NCBI RefSeq assembly: GCF_024494385.1
Contig: NZ_JAEVLT010000023.1
Span: 1-64,000, forward strand
Direction of reading: 5' to 3'
DNA length: 64,000 nucleotides
From: Bacillus sp. EB600
GTDB lineage: Bacteria > Bacillota > Bacilli > Bacillales > Cytobacillaceae
Shown: in pieces, positions 47,538-55,993 of the stretch
Position numbering within the stretch: position 1 is the stretch's first letter
Layout: every line of letters begins with the position of its first letter
Made by a program: the position numbers and the translations under genes
The notes under the pieces: model-generated
The model's input: the letters and a program-made list of their open reading frames with translations, nothing else
The model's database searches: none
What the model was told of the DNA's origin: nothing

Positions 47538-47636
47538 ATGGATTATTATTATCTGTATACTGTTGCCTATCTCGGCTTGTTTGTAGCAGCTATGGTGACA
47601 GCTTCACTTATGTTTTTCAAGATGATGAATGAATAA
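47538..47636 (+). CDS. 32-residue single-helix membrane peptide
   Basis: M-D-Y-Y-Y-L-Y-T-V-A-Y-L-G-L-F-V-A-A-M-V-T-A-S-L-M-F-F-K and a short tail: one membrane helix. AAGGATG lies eight bases before the ATG, and a strong terminator follows 50 bases after the stop, so this looks like a self-contained transcription unit. No family recognised. Confidence 0.5.
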   Translation: MDYYYLYTVAYLGLFVAAMVTASLMFFKMMNE

Positions 47637-47684
47637 AATAAGCTCTAAATTTTCAAAAAAAATCTCTTTTATGATAAGAAAAAG

Positions 47685-47712
47685 CCGGGCAAAAACCGCC
47701 CGGTCCTTTTTT
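47685..47712 (+). terminator. terminator after the tiny membrane ORF
   Basis: CCGGGC-aaaaacc-GCCCGG followed by TCC and T6. The rest of 47713-47913 is A/T-rich and shows nothing. Confidence 0.8.
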
Positions 47713-47913
47713 GTTTAGCAATATTCGTACTTTATGCTATATACATTTACTTTTGAATTTTTCCCAGTGTTGATGTGGTCAAAAAAAATGCGTTTTACAC
47801 TATTTGTCTCCATATGTGAAAATAAATACCACAGTATCAAGGACTGTCGTGTGACAAAACTTTATAATTTCTTATATTTTAAAAAAAGAATTCTTCTTAC
47901 CGGCAGGATTTAA

Positions 47914-48726
47914 TCATGTTGATTCCTTTATAAATATGTCCGATATACGTTCGGGACGCGTATAAACATTCAAAGACTCTCCACGAATGAACCCGACTGT
48001 AGTAATACCCAATTGTTCTGCAAGCTGCAAGGCCAGCTCTGTTGGAGCAGACTTAGATAGGATCACTTCGCAGCCAATTTTGGCGACCTTTAATAGGATT
48101 TCCGAAGAAATCCTGCCGCTGAAGACAACGATTTTGTCAAAAATCGAAAGATTACTTTTTAAACAGTAGCCATAGATTTTATCCAGAGCATTATGCCTTC
48201 CAATATCCGTCCTGCTGACCATTAATCCGTTTACATCACAGACAGCCGCATTATGCGCACCGCCTGTTTCGTGAAACAAAGCTGCTGACTTTTCCAAATC
48301 ATTCATTAATCGGAACGCATCATCAATGGATAGCCAGACTTGTATCTTGTCCATTTTTTTTGCTTTGAGGGCATCGTTTACAAACACAAATCCCGGCCTA
48401 CTCATTCCACAGCAGGAAGTAACGTAACGACGGTTTTGAAAGCTTTGATAATAAGGATTCGTTCTATGTGTTTTTATATGAGCAATTCCATCCTTTTCTT
48501 GAATCCATAGGTCCTCAATATCCTGAAGGCTGTTGATAACACCCTCAGACGATAAATAACCAATTACCAAGTCTTCAAGATAGTCAGGGGTACAAACTAA
48601 TGTAATGAACTCCTGTCCATTTATTTTGATGGTAAGTGGATACTCTGTCACGATTTTGTCCTCTGTTTCCACGGTTGTGCCATTTAGATAACGAAGAGTT
48701 TTTCGTTTGGCCTCAATTGGTTTCAC
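47914..48726 (-). CDS. fdhD: formate dehydrogenase accessory sulfurtransferase
   Basis: 270 residues. The sulfur-transfer cysteines are in T-S-C-C-G-M-S, and the later motifs E-T-G-G-A-H-N-A-A, R-T-D-I-G-R-H-N-A-L-D-K and F-S-G-R-I-S-S-E match FdhD. It passes sulfur to the Mo-bisPGD cofactor of formate dehydrogenases. It lies downstream of the fdh gene on the same strand, separated by three small genes. GTG start after GGAGGG. Confidence 0.94.
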   Translation of the reverse strand: MKPIEAKRKTLRYLNGTTVETEDKIVTEYPLTIKINGQEFITLVCTPDYLEDLVIGYLSSEGVINSLQDIEDLWIQEKDGIAHIKTHRTNPYYQSFQNRRYVTSCCGMSRPGFVFVNDALKAKKMDKIQVWLSIDDAFRLMNDLEKSAALFHETGGAHNAAVCDVNGLMVSRTDIGRHNALDKIYGYCLKSNLSIFDKIVVFSGRISSEILLKVAKIGCEVILSKSAPTELALQLAEQLGITTVGFIRGESLNVYTRPERISDIFIKEST

Positions 48727-48770
48727 GCACTAGTCCCTCCTAATAGGATTAAAATAATTGAGGGCATTAT

Positions 48771-48905
48771 TCATGACGATTCGTCAGCGCTGATTTTACG
48801 ATCATTTCGGCAATTTTCACAAATATGCAGAATAGCAGACTGTAAGACTTGTTCATCCCCATTTTCGATCTCTTCCTCAAGACCACACACTTCACAAACC
48901 AGCAT
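48771..48905 (-). CDS. 44-residue zinc-ribbon-like protein in the fdh cluster
   Basis: ATG at 48905 with AAGGTGAAGG upstream: M-L-V-C-E-V-C-G-L-E-E-E-I ... I-L-H-I-C-E-N-C-R-N-D-R. Two CxxC pairs 28 residues apart suggest a single zinc ribbon or a small metal-binding knuckle. It is encoded between fdhD and the HMA-like protein on the same strand. No family recognised; a role in assembling the enzyme is inference. Confidence 0.6.
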   Translation of the reverse strand: MLVCEVCGLEEEIENGDEQVLQSAILHICENCRNDRKISADESS

Positions 48906-48937
48906 AGCCTTCACCTTCTTCCATTGAAAAAAGAAAT

Positions 48938-49147
48938 TTAACTCCTGATTCCAAAACCGATTTCCGTAATCGCCGCTTCAAAGTCCTGCTCCGAGGCTGC
49001 CTTTTCATCATATCTGAAGGCAGCCTCATGATTATTCAGATTGACTTTGGCATCAAGAACTCCCCATACTCCATGAAGGGCATTGAGAACTTTGTCTGCA
49101 TCCTGCCGGGACTGAATTCCATCGATCTTAATTATCCCTGTTTGCAT
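48938..49147 (-). CDS. HMA-like small protein lacking the metal motif
   Basis: 69 residues with the beta-alpha-beta-beta-alpha-beta pattern of heavy-metal-associated domains: I-I-K-I-D-G-I-Q, A-D-K-V-L-N-A-L, G-V-L-D-A-K-V-N-L-N, A-A-F-R-Y-D and F-E-A-A-I-T-E-I-G-F. The M-x-C-x-x-C copper motif is replaced by I-D-G-I-Q-S-R-Q, so copper binding in the usual way is not possible. The start is set at 49147 behind GGGAGGAGG. Encoded between DUF1641 and the zinc-ribbon peptide. Confidence 0.65.
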   Translation of the reverse strand: MQTGIIKIDGIQSRQDADKVLNALHGVWGVLDAKVNLNNHEAAFRYDEKAASEQDFEAAITEIGFGIRS

Positions 49148-49166
49148 TCTTTGGTTTCCTCCTCCC

Positions 49167-49661
49167 TTATTGAGGCATCTTTTCATCCTGAAAGGCTTCG
49201 CCAAGCCCGTGAAGTACATCCACCATGGTCGATAATGATTTTTTCACTTCGGGATTTCGCATACTGGTCCCTAATTCCCAAAGACTCGGGTTTTTACCCG
49301 ATTCAAGCCGTTCCGTTGCATATCCCAGTCCTTTGGTTAGCCCATCTAAGATGGATTGCATATGATTTGGGTCCATAGAACTCAAAAAATTGAATACACT
49401 CATAGCATTTTTTAACACATGCTGCATGCCAGGCTGGTTCATTTGCTGAATCGCAATAGCTCCTACCTCTGTTCGCTGCTCGAGCATTGCATTGACAGCA
49501 TTTAACGCGCCCATTTCATGCAGATTCTTTAAAATATCAAGGGTCAAAATAATAGCTTCACGGTTTTCACTAAGTGCCTTTACAATATCATTTGCCGCCT
49601 GCGCCTGCTCTTCGATTGGATTAGGAACGCTTTTGTTAATGTGCCTTATCGGTTTCGCCAA
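49167..49661 (-). CDS. yrhD: DUF1641 protein (YrhD/YjgD-like)
   Basis: 164 residues, soluble and helical. The DUF1641 domain (about 85-150) includes V-F-N-F-L-S-S-M-D-P and L-T-K-G-L-G-Y-A. In B. subtilis the same family follows each formate-dehydrogenase-like gene (yjgC-yjgD, yrhE-yrhD), so it is taken as an accessory factor or small subunit. Its start overlaps the end of the formate dehydrogenase gene by 26 bases, implying coupled translation. Confidence 0.88.
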   Translation of the reverse strand: MAKPIRHINKSVPNPIEEQAQAANDIVKALSENREAIILTLDILKNLHEMGALNAVNAMLEQRTEVGAIAIQQMNQPGMQHVLKNAMSVFNFLSSMDPNHMQSILDGLTKGLGYATERLESGKNPSLWELGTSMRNPEVKKSLSTMVDVLHGLGEAFQDEKMPQ

Positions 49662-52617
49662 ATTCCTCGCCCCCTAAATCAATCAATTCTGGAATAGGTG
49701 TAAAGTCCGCCCGTTTCCACTTTTCTTCCACTCTTACACTAATCTGTGGCACCCGGTGTCCGAAGCGGTAATTCACTTTTGGCAGCGGAGGCTCCCCCTT
49801 GATTTCGAGTATATCCATTTTTACTCCGGCTTCTTTATAGCTCGGCGTATGCGTAATTTTGTCGTGATAGCTGCTTGTCAGGCGATTTACAGCCTCCGTG
49901 GTCTCTCTTGTATTCATGGTTAAGTACATTTCATTTCCTTTCACGCGGTCCGTAACCATCGTACGAACTTCTACTTCTCCGTAAGGTGATGTTAATCGAA
50001 CAAGCGAACCATCCTCAAGGCCCCGTTCTTGCGCCAATTCCGGAGATACTTCAAGCCACGGATGAGGGACTTTGTGTGTAAGTCCTTCCGATTGGTATGT
50101 CATATTTCCTTCATGGAAGTGTTCGAGTAAACGTCCATTGTTCAGATGCAGGTCAAATTCTTTCCCTGCAATAAATGGTTCTGTCCATTCCACTGGAAAG
50201 AGACGGGCTTTGCCATCGGGGAAGGCAAACTTGTCTGTATAAAGGAGCGGCGTATCGGTTCCGTCCTTTTTCACTGGCCATACCAGGCTATTCCAATCCT
50301 CCAAACGTTCATAGCTGACCCCTGCAAAAGCGGGGCAAAGAGAGGCCGCTTCTGCCATAATTTCACTTGGATGCCGGTAGTTCCAGTCTGCACCTAGACG
50401 GTTGGCCAGCTCCTGAAAAATCAGCCAGTCAGGCTTGGAGTCGCCAAGCGGCTCAATAACTTTGTAGAAACGCTGAATCCGCCGTTCTGTATTCGTAAAG
50501 GTCCCATCCTTCTCCAGGCTGGGCGCGGCCGGCAAAATGACATCGGCGTATTGTGCCGTCCGTGAGAAAAAGACATCCTGAACCACGAAAAATTCCAGTT
50601 TTTCAAACTCGGCCTCGACATGATTGGAGTTGGAATCAACAAAGGCCATATCCTCACCAAATAAATAGAAGGCTTTAATTTTTCCATTCTGAACCCCTTC
50701 AATCATTTGATGGTTATTAAAGCCCGGATGCTCCGGAAGTTTCACACCCCAGCCTTTTTCATACCGTTCCCTGATTTCCTGATCCTGAACAGGCTCATAG
50801 CCTGGAAACCAGTTAGGCATTGTTCCAAAATCACACGCACCTTGCACATTGTTGTGGCCTCTTAATGGGTATGCTCCTGTTCCAGGCCTGCCGAAGTTTC
50901 CCGTCACAAGCAGCAGATTGGCAATCGCTGTGCTGGAATCCGTTGCTCCCATATGCTGAGTAATTCCCATCGCCCATAGAATACAAACCGTTTTTGCCTC
51001 ATGAATCATCTCGGCAACTTGAATCATCTCTGCTTGGGTCAACCCCGTTTTTTCTTCGGCATAGGAAAGGGTAAATTTGCTCAGGGATTCAATGTATTTT
51101 TCCACATTGTTTACGCGGCTTTTCAGAAACTCTTTATCTTCCCATCCCTGGTCAATCATATATTTCGTAACCGCTGAGAGCCAGATGATGTCAGTGCTGG
51201 ATTCAGGGTGTAAGAAGAGATCCGCACGCTCTGCCATTTCGTTTCCCCGAAGGTCTGCGACAATCAATTTCTGGCCATGCAGCTTGTGGGCCCTTTTGAT
51301 TCGGGTAGCCAGTACCGGATGCGATTCAGCGGGATTCGCGCCAACGATGATAATTAACTCCGACTTTTCAATGTCCTTTATCGTGCCTGAGTCTCCGCCG
51401 ATACCGACAGTCCGCATAAGGCCTGCGGTCGCGGGCGACTGGCAGTACCTGGAGCAGTTATCAATATTATTGGTTCCCATGACAGCCCGGGCGAATTTTT
51501 GAAATAAGAAGTTTTCCTCATTTGAACATTTAGAGGAAGCAATATAGGCAATGGAGTCGGGCCCATGTTCCTCTTTCATTTGTGTCAGCCTAGAGGCAAT
51601 CAGATTTAGAGCTTCATCCCATGTGGCTTCGACAAATTCTTCGCCCCTGCGGATTAACGGTTTTGTTAACCGCTCTTCACTGTTAACAAAATCCCAACCC
51701 CACTTTCCTTTGACACATGTAGAGATTCCATTTACCGGTGCTTCAACCTGTGGTTCTATCTTTAAAATTTTACGGTCTTTCGTCCAAACTTCAAAGCTGC
51801 AGCCCACCCCGCAATAGGTACAAACCGTTTTTGTCCGTTTAATTCGTGATTTCCTCATGGCTGATTCCATTTCTGAAATAGCAAAAATCTCTTGATAGCC
51901 CGGCTCGATTTCCTTTGTCAGATCAATCATTGGTTCAAGAACTTTTGGCGGTATGGCCGTTAAAAACCCGGCTTCTCCCAGCATTGATTTTTCCATTAAC
52001 GCATTGCAAGGGCAAACCGTTACACAATGGCCGCAAGATACACAAGAAGATTCATCGATAGGCACATCATGATCCCAGATGACACGAGGGGCTTCTCTCG
52101 ACCAATCAATCGTCAATGTTTCATTCACCTGTAAATCCTGACATGCTTCCACACATCTTCCACAAAGGATACATTGGTCTGGCTCATACCTGTAAAACGG
52201 GTGAGAATTATCGGGTGGATATGGTTTGGCTTCAAATTTATATTTTTGATGTTCGACTTCTAAATACTCCGCTGTGTTATGAACAACACAGTTTCCATTG
52301 TTGTTATCACAAACTGTGCAATACAATTCATGATTTTTTAAGATTCTGGACATCGCTTCATATTGGGCATCTTTTACCGGTCTCGATAAAGTATCCACAT
52401 CCATTCCCGGTTCCGCTTTCGTGCTGCAGGCCCTAACCAACTGACCGCCGACATTTACCAGGCAAGTATCACATGTTTGAATCGTTCCGAGGTTTGGATG
52501 ATAACAGATGCTGGGAATAATATAATCCTGTGACTGAGCCACCTCTAAAATGGTTTGCCCAGGCTCAGCTCTATACGTTTTTTTATTGATATGAATGGAA
52601 AAATTAGATTCATCCAT
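49636..52617 (-). CDS. yrhE: molybdenum formate dehydrogenase alpha subunit (YrhE/YjgC type)
   Basis: About 993 residues. N-terminal 2Fe-2S domain (C-Y-H-P-N, C-D-T-C), an extra His-Cys cluster region (C-T-V-C-D-N), two 4Fe-4S ferredoxin motifs (C-I-L-C-G-R-C and C-V-S-C-G-H-C), then the molybdopterin domain beginning C-T-Y-C-G-V-G-C with K in C-V-K-G. The Mo ligand is Cys in N-C-S-R-Y-C-Q-S-P, where E. coli FdhF has selenocysteine followed by His; here Gln follows. It should oxidise formate to CO2; the electron acceptor is not clear. ATG at 52617 is chosen for its AGGGTGA; a GTG three codons earlier overlaps that site. Confidence 0.9.
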   Translation of the reverse strand: MDESNFSIHINKKTYRAEPGQTILEVAQSQDYIIPSICYHPNLGTIQTCDTCLVNVGGQLVRACSTKAEPGMDVDTLSRPVKDAQYEAMSRILKNHELYCTVCDNNNGNCVVHNTAEYLEVEHQKYKFEAKPYPPDNSHPFYRYEPDQCILCGRCVEACQDLQVNETLTIDWSREAPRVIWDHDVPIDESSCVSCGHCVTVCPCNALMEKSMLGEAGFLTAIPPKVLEPMIDLTKEIEPGYQEIFAISEMESAMRKSRIKRTKTVCTYCGVGCSFEVWTKDRKILKIEPQVEAPVNGISTCVKGKWGWDFVNSEERLTKPLIRRGEEFVEATWDEALNLIASRLTQMKEEHGPDSIAYIASSKCSNEENFLFQKFARAVMGTNNIDNCSRYCQSPATAGLMRTVGIGGDSGTIKDIEKSELIIIVGANPAESHPVLATRIKRAHKLHGQKLIVADLRGNEMAERADLFLHPESSTDIIWLSAVTKYMIDQGWEDKEFLKSRVNNVEKYIESLSKFTLSYAEEKTGLTQAEMIQVAEMIHEAKTVCILWAMGITQHMGATDSSTAIANLLLVTGNFGRPGTGAYPLRGHNNVQGACDFGTMPNWFPGYEPVQDQEIRERYEKGWGVKLPEHPGFNNHQMIEGVQNGKIKAFYLFGEDMAFVDSNSNHVEAEFEKLEFFVVQDVFFSRTAQYADVILPAAPSLEKDGTFTNTERRIQRFYKVIEPLGDSKPDWLIFQELANRLGADWNYRHPSEIMAEAASLCPAFAGVSYERLEDWNSLVWPVKKDGTDTPLLYTDKFAFPDGKARLFPVEWTEPFIAGKEFDLHLNNGRLLEHFHEGNMTYQSEGLTHKVPHPWLEVSPELAQERGLEDGSLVRLTSPYGEVEVRTMVTDRVKGNEMYLTMNTRETTEAVNRLTSSYHDKITHTPSYKEAGVKMDILEIKGEPPLPKVNYRFGHRVPQISVRVEEKWKRADFTPIPELIDLGGEEFGETDKAH

Positions 52618-52626
52618 ATTTTTCAC

Positions 52627-53146
52627 CCTATTTCTTGGTTAATATTTATGTTGTATTATCTACTATTTGAGAAAAATTATTAAGGAAGAAAAATGGGAAA
52701 TATATCGAGAGAATTCATTTTTAAAAATTTTGGGGTAAGTGATGCCACTGGTACTATCCTTGTTGGTGTCCCTTTTGTAACTGCAAAAAGGAACCCAAGT
52801 AATGTTTTGCTTTTTCTGATGGATTTTTCCTGGGGATTTATGGGAAAATAATAATCCCTTCCATTTTCGAAAGAGATAGACTATCGACAAATTCGAATAA
52901 AATCGGGTTTGCCGACAGTCTGAATGGCTCAGTTCATTGAACTGAGCATTTTCTATTGTTTATTTTTAATAACTTTTTAAACTAAGACAAATCAAACTCC
53001 TCTTAATCCGCAATTAATTCCTTACAGATGTTTTCAACGAACTGTTTAAACTGGATTTTTTGTTTAAGATATCCTTTCTTTTGACGCAAAGTATGAAGCT
53101 ATGAAGAAAATAAAAAAATCCCACAAATTGTGTGGAACTTCATTTT
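52627..53146. other. intergenic stretch with two hairpins
   Basis: About 520 A/T-rich bases. A long imperfect hairpin (AGACTaTCGaCAAA with TTTGcCGAcAGTCT) spans 52878-52921, and right after it a 10-bp perfect palindrome (GCTCAGTTCA-T-TGAACTGAGC, 52927-52947) ends in ATTTTCT on the plus strand, which would suit a terminator. No gene is supported. Confidence 0.4.
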
Positions 53147-53581
53147 TTACCAACTGTATGCACTAGGACATTCTTTCGGCTCATAATAACAATGCTGTTT
53201 ATATTGCCCTGATGCTGGTTGACCGTACCATGTTGGTGGACATGGAGCATGAGGATTAAAATACCATAAGGAATGTTTGGCTGGGAAATTCCTCCAGTAA
53301 TCCAAAGTTTTTTTTGCTAATCTTTTCTCTACTGTTCTCGCAGCTTGGTAAAACACATTACCCTTTTGAACAGCTTCAAAAGAATAATTTCCTCCTTGTA
53401 CTTGAAAAATTACTTGTGGAATTGTCCTTAGTCCTTTAAAGTCTAAACAATCTGCTTTTACACGATTAACGATTACATTCCCTACAAGCATCATTCCCAA
53501 CTTTCCTTCCCCTTCAGCTTCTGCTCTCAGCATCCTTGCCATCAGACTTACATCCGATGATCTATATTTTGCTCTCGGCAT
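53147..53581 (-). CDS. cwlJ: spore cortex-lytic cell wall hydrolase CwlJ
   Basis: 144 residues, the length of CwlJ. The catalytic Glu lies in L-M-A-R-M-L-R-A-E-A-E-G-E-G, followed by G-N-V-I-V-N-R-V and F-P-A-K-H-S-L-W-Y-F-N-P and W-Y-G-Q-P. There is no signal peptide, as in CwlJ and unlike SleB. CwlJ degrades cortex during germination and usually depends on GerQ, which is not encoded here. Start at 53581 behind GGAGGTG; it marks the host as a spore former. Confidence 0.9.
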   Translation of the reverse strand: MPRAKYRSSDVSLMARMLRAEAEGEGKLGMMLVGNVIVNRVKADCLDFKGLRTIPQVIFQVQGGNYSFEAVQKGNVFYQAARTVEKRLAKKTLDYWRNFPAKHSLWYFNPHAPCPPTWYGQPASGQYKQHCYYEPKECPSAYSW

Positions 53582-53646
53582 CCTTTTCACCTCCGATTTA
53601 AATGTATGATGAAAAGCCTATATTATGTTAACGGGTTCTGTTTTGA

Positions 53647-53784
53647 AGTAAAAAATGTTTGCCAAGTGGAGAAATCACACAAGAATTAGTACCCTTACTT
53701 AGCAAGCTAATGAACAACTGCCATGCTATCTGGTCTCAATCAGGATTACCCACAGATTATTGGACACGTATTCTAGCAACCTAA
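53647..53784 (+). pseudogene. possible gene fragment
   Basis: A plus-strand frame opening after a TGA and closing with TAA reads C-L-P-S-G-E-I-T-Q-E-L-V-P-L-L-S-K-L-M-N-N-C-H-A-I-W-S-Q-S-G-L-P. Protein-like, but no start with a binding site and no family that I can name. Confidence 0.25.
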
Positions 53785-53852
53785 TCAAATTGTGTGTAAA
53801 TTCTAAGCACAACCCCTATACTATAGGGGAATACCGAAATGGAGGGATTACT

Positions 53853-54551
53853 ATGCAGATTGAAATGTGGACTGATTTTGCTTGACCATTTTGCTATATT
53901 GGCAAAAGGCGTCTGGAGGACGCCATTAAGCAGATTGACCATCCCATTGAAGTGACGTATCGATGCTTCGAATTGGATCCAACAAACGAACGGGATGTAA
54001 AAGAAAATGTTTACGAAAGTTTAGCCAAGAAATATGGCATGAGCATCGCCCAGGCAAAGGCGAATACACAACATGTAGTAGAAATGGCAAAGGACGTTGG
54101 GCTGGATTATCAAATGGATACCATGATTTTAACAAACACCTTTGATGCTCACCGTTTGGCAATGCATGCGCAGACACAGGGTTTAATGAAAGAAATGACG
54201 GAAAGGATTTTACGTGCCTATTTTACCGAATCCAAGCATATTGGTGACCATGAAACATTGACCGATTTGGCTGCAGAGGTAGGATTGAACCGTGAAGCTG
54301 TAGAAAAAATGCTGGCAAGCGATGAGATGGCGGATGCCGTTCGTACTGATGAGCAAACAGCACGACAGTATGGCATTACATCTGTCCCCTTCTTTCTGAT
54401 TAATAAAAAATACGCCCTTACCGGTGCTCAGCCAACTGAAGTGTTTGTTGGGGCATTGAAAAAAATCATCGCAGAAGATCAAATCGTCGTTTTAAACAAT
54501 CAGGGCGGACCGATCTGTGATGAAAATGGATGCGAAATTCCTAAGAAGTAA
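53853..54551 (+). CDS. FrnE-type DsbA-family oxidoreductase with in-frame TGA at the first active-site Cys
   Basis: 232 codons from ATG 53853 (GGAGGG six bases upstream) to TAA. The start reads M-Q-I-E-M-W-T-D-F-A-[TGA]-P-F-C-Y-I-G-K-R-R-L-E; codon 11 (53883-53885) is TGA exactly where FrnE/DsbA proteins have the first Cys of C-P-F-C. Apart from this the frame is intact through the thioredoxin-fold end (cis-Pro in T-S-V-P-F-F) and an extra C-D-E-N-G-C tail, full length for the family. A SECIS-like hairpin follows the TGA. Reading: a selenoprotein with U-x-x-C, or a single nonsense mutation. A GTG at 53952 could only give a fragment lacking the redox site. Confidence 0.8.
53889..53924 (+). promoter_or_regulatory. 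candidate bacterial SECIS element
   Basis: Two adjacent perfect hairpins follow the TGA: TTTTGC-tatattg-GCAAAA (53889-53907) and GGCGTC-tggag-GACGCC (53908-53924). For the second, the apical loop starts 28 bases after the TGA, the stem has six pairs and the loop has G in its second position, all within the general rules known for bacterial SECIS elements. Hairpins of this size also occur by chance in coding sequence. Confidence 0.45.
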
Positions 54552-54581
54552 TACGATTTTAACTATACTCTGCATCTAAAA

Positions 54582-54635
54582 AAAAAGAACCAGCCACGTT
54601 CCCATAACCAGGAAATCGCAGCCTGGTTCTTTTTA
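54582..54635 (+). terminator. terminator after the FrnE-type gene
   Basis: AAAGAACCAG with CTGGTTCTTT and a following T run. It isolates the gene as a single transcription unit. Confidence 0.7.
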
Positions 54636-54746
54636 TAATGTATTTCCAGGACCAAAATCATATAATAAAATGAAAATAACGGGGAGTCATCTTAACTTCT
54701 TAGCGAAAACCAAAATGCCCAATTGTAACAGGAAAGAGGGATTTGC

Positions 54747-55247
54747 TTGTACCATAGGCTTTGGACGATTGCCAATGTTATTCTTATTCTTGGATCGATT
54801 CTTTATATCTGGTTTTTTCGACCGCATGATAGCACACTAATCATTATCAGCCAGTTTTTGGCTCAAGCCGCTATGATTTTATTTATCTTTAATGTGAATA
54901 TGTATTTTATATTCTTGATTATTCGAAAAACAAAACAAAGAAATGTTAAGGTTCGGCTTGCCACTTTCTCCAGGTACTTTATGAAATGGCATATTAAGAT
55001 GGCTATAACGGCTTCCATCCTCATCCTTGGTCACGTATTGATTAACCTTGTTAAAATCGGTCCCATCAGTGGATATAATCATCTCAAGATGTTGCTGGGG
55101 TACACCTCCGTAACCTTTCTTGTGATCACTTTACTTGCTGGATACTTGCGCCATAAAAAGGCATCTGGATTTCGCAAAAAGTTCCACCGAATAATGGCGA
55201 TGGCTTTTACTGTTTTATTTTTACTGCATATGCTTATTCCTTTGTGA
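54747..55247 (+). CDS. four- to five-helix membrane protein, possibly heme-binding
   Basis: 166 residues with five hydrophobic segments. Conserved-looking His residues sit within or next to helices (K-W-H-I-K-M-A, I-L-G-H-V-L-I, Y-N-H-L-K-M-L, K-F-H-R-I-M-A, L-L-H-M-L-I-P), a pattern like cytochrome b561 or ferric-reductase-type transmembrane domains. This would suggest two b hemes, but no family is recognised with confidence. TTG start, with GAGGG six bases upstream. Confidence 0.55.
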   Translation: MYHRLWTIANVILILGSILYIWFFRPHDSTLIIISQFLAQAAMILFIFNVNMYFIFLIIRKTKQRNVKVRLATFSRYFMKWHIKMAITASILILGHVLINLVKIGPISGYNHLKMLLGYTSVTFLVITLLAGYLRHKKASGFRKKFHRIMAMAFTVLFLLHMLIPL

Positions 55248-55283
55248 GCGATTGGTTGATTTTGAACTGTCCCTTTCATTTGT

Positions 55284-55709
55284 TCAGACTTTTAACAGAA
55301 GTTTATCCAATTCTCGTACTTGATCATATGCTTTTCCTAGATATTCAGGTACCAGTGTTCTTCCATACTCCCAGGCATTCACTTCGATTTCTGCTAAAAG
55401 CTGTTCCTTTTCTTCTTCTTCACCATAAATAAGAGTCCTTAGAACTCGTGTATTTTTTCTAAAATCTAAATAATAACCGAGCTCATGATAAAGAATAATT
55501 TTCACGAAATTTTCATCTGTTTCTTTGATTTTAAAGTTAATTTTAGCGTTATATCCGTTAATTTGTATGTAGTTAAACTTTATCGTATTTGTCGATACGT
55601 TATAACTCATAGGTGCAGTGAGTTTATCGCTGAATTCAACATTTATATTTAGTTTAAGCTCTTGTAATGTATTTTTAATGATCTTCTCAATATCCCATAT
55701 ATAGAGCAT
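55284..55709 (-). CDS. ImmA/IrrE-like metalloprotease-type protein with altered zinc motif
   Basis: 141 residues. The centre I-L-Y-H-E-L-G-Y-Y-L-D resembles the HExxH motif of zinc peptidases, but the second His is Tyr79 (TAT). Downstream, E-I-E-V-N-A-W-E-Y-G-R resembles the ImmA/IrrE third-ligand region (E-x-E-A-x-x-F/W). The rest is predicted alpha/beta. With a zinc ligand lost, peptidase activity is doubtful. No partner repressor gene is adjacent. The 55710-55993 gap shows nothing. Confidence 0.5.
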   Translation of the reverse strand: MLYIWDIEKIIKNTLQELKLNINVEFSDKLTAPMSYNVSTNTIKFNYIQINGYNAKINFKIKETDENFVKIILYHELGYYLDFRKNTRVLRTLIYGEEEEKEQLLAEIEVNAWEYGRTLVPEYLGKAYDQVRELDKLLLKV

Positions 55710-55993
55710 TTTTCTTTACCCTTTCTAAAAAACATTTTCAACAAACGCAAGAAAACCTTATCTTGCTCCGATTTATTATATCCTCTCTTAACATTATATT
55801 ACGCTTCATAAGGTAACAAGAGCCATTTTTCATAATTTTTTATTGAACTAAACACACGTTACTTGAATAAGAAAAATACCTTGCTCCCATTGTTAAAGCA
55901 AAGTAATCCGTTAGCTTAATAAGGAACAGTGTTCACCCGCCTAGAACGTTTCAGCATATGTTATACTAACGCATTTATAAGGTGGTGTTTTTT

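Noticed and set aside
49636..52617. Selenocysteine in the formate dehydrogenase
   Set aside because: The expected position is a Cys codon and the frame has no internal TGA.
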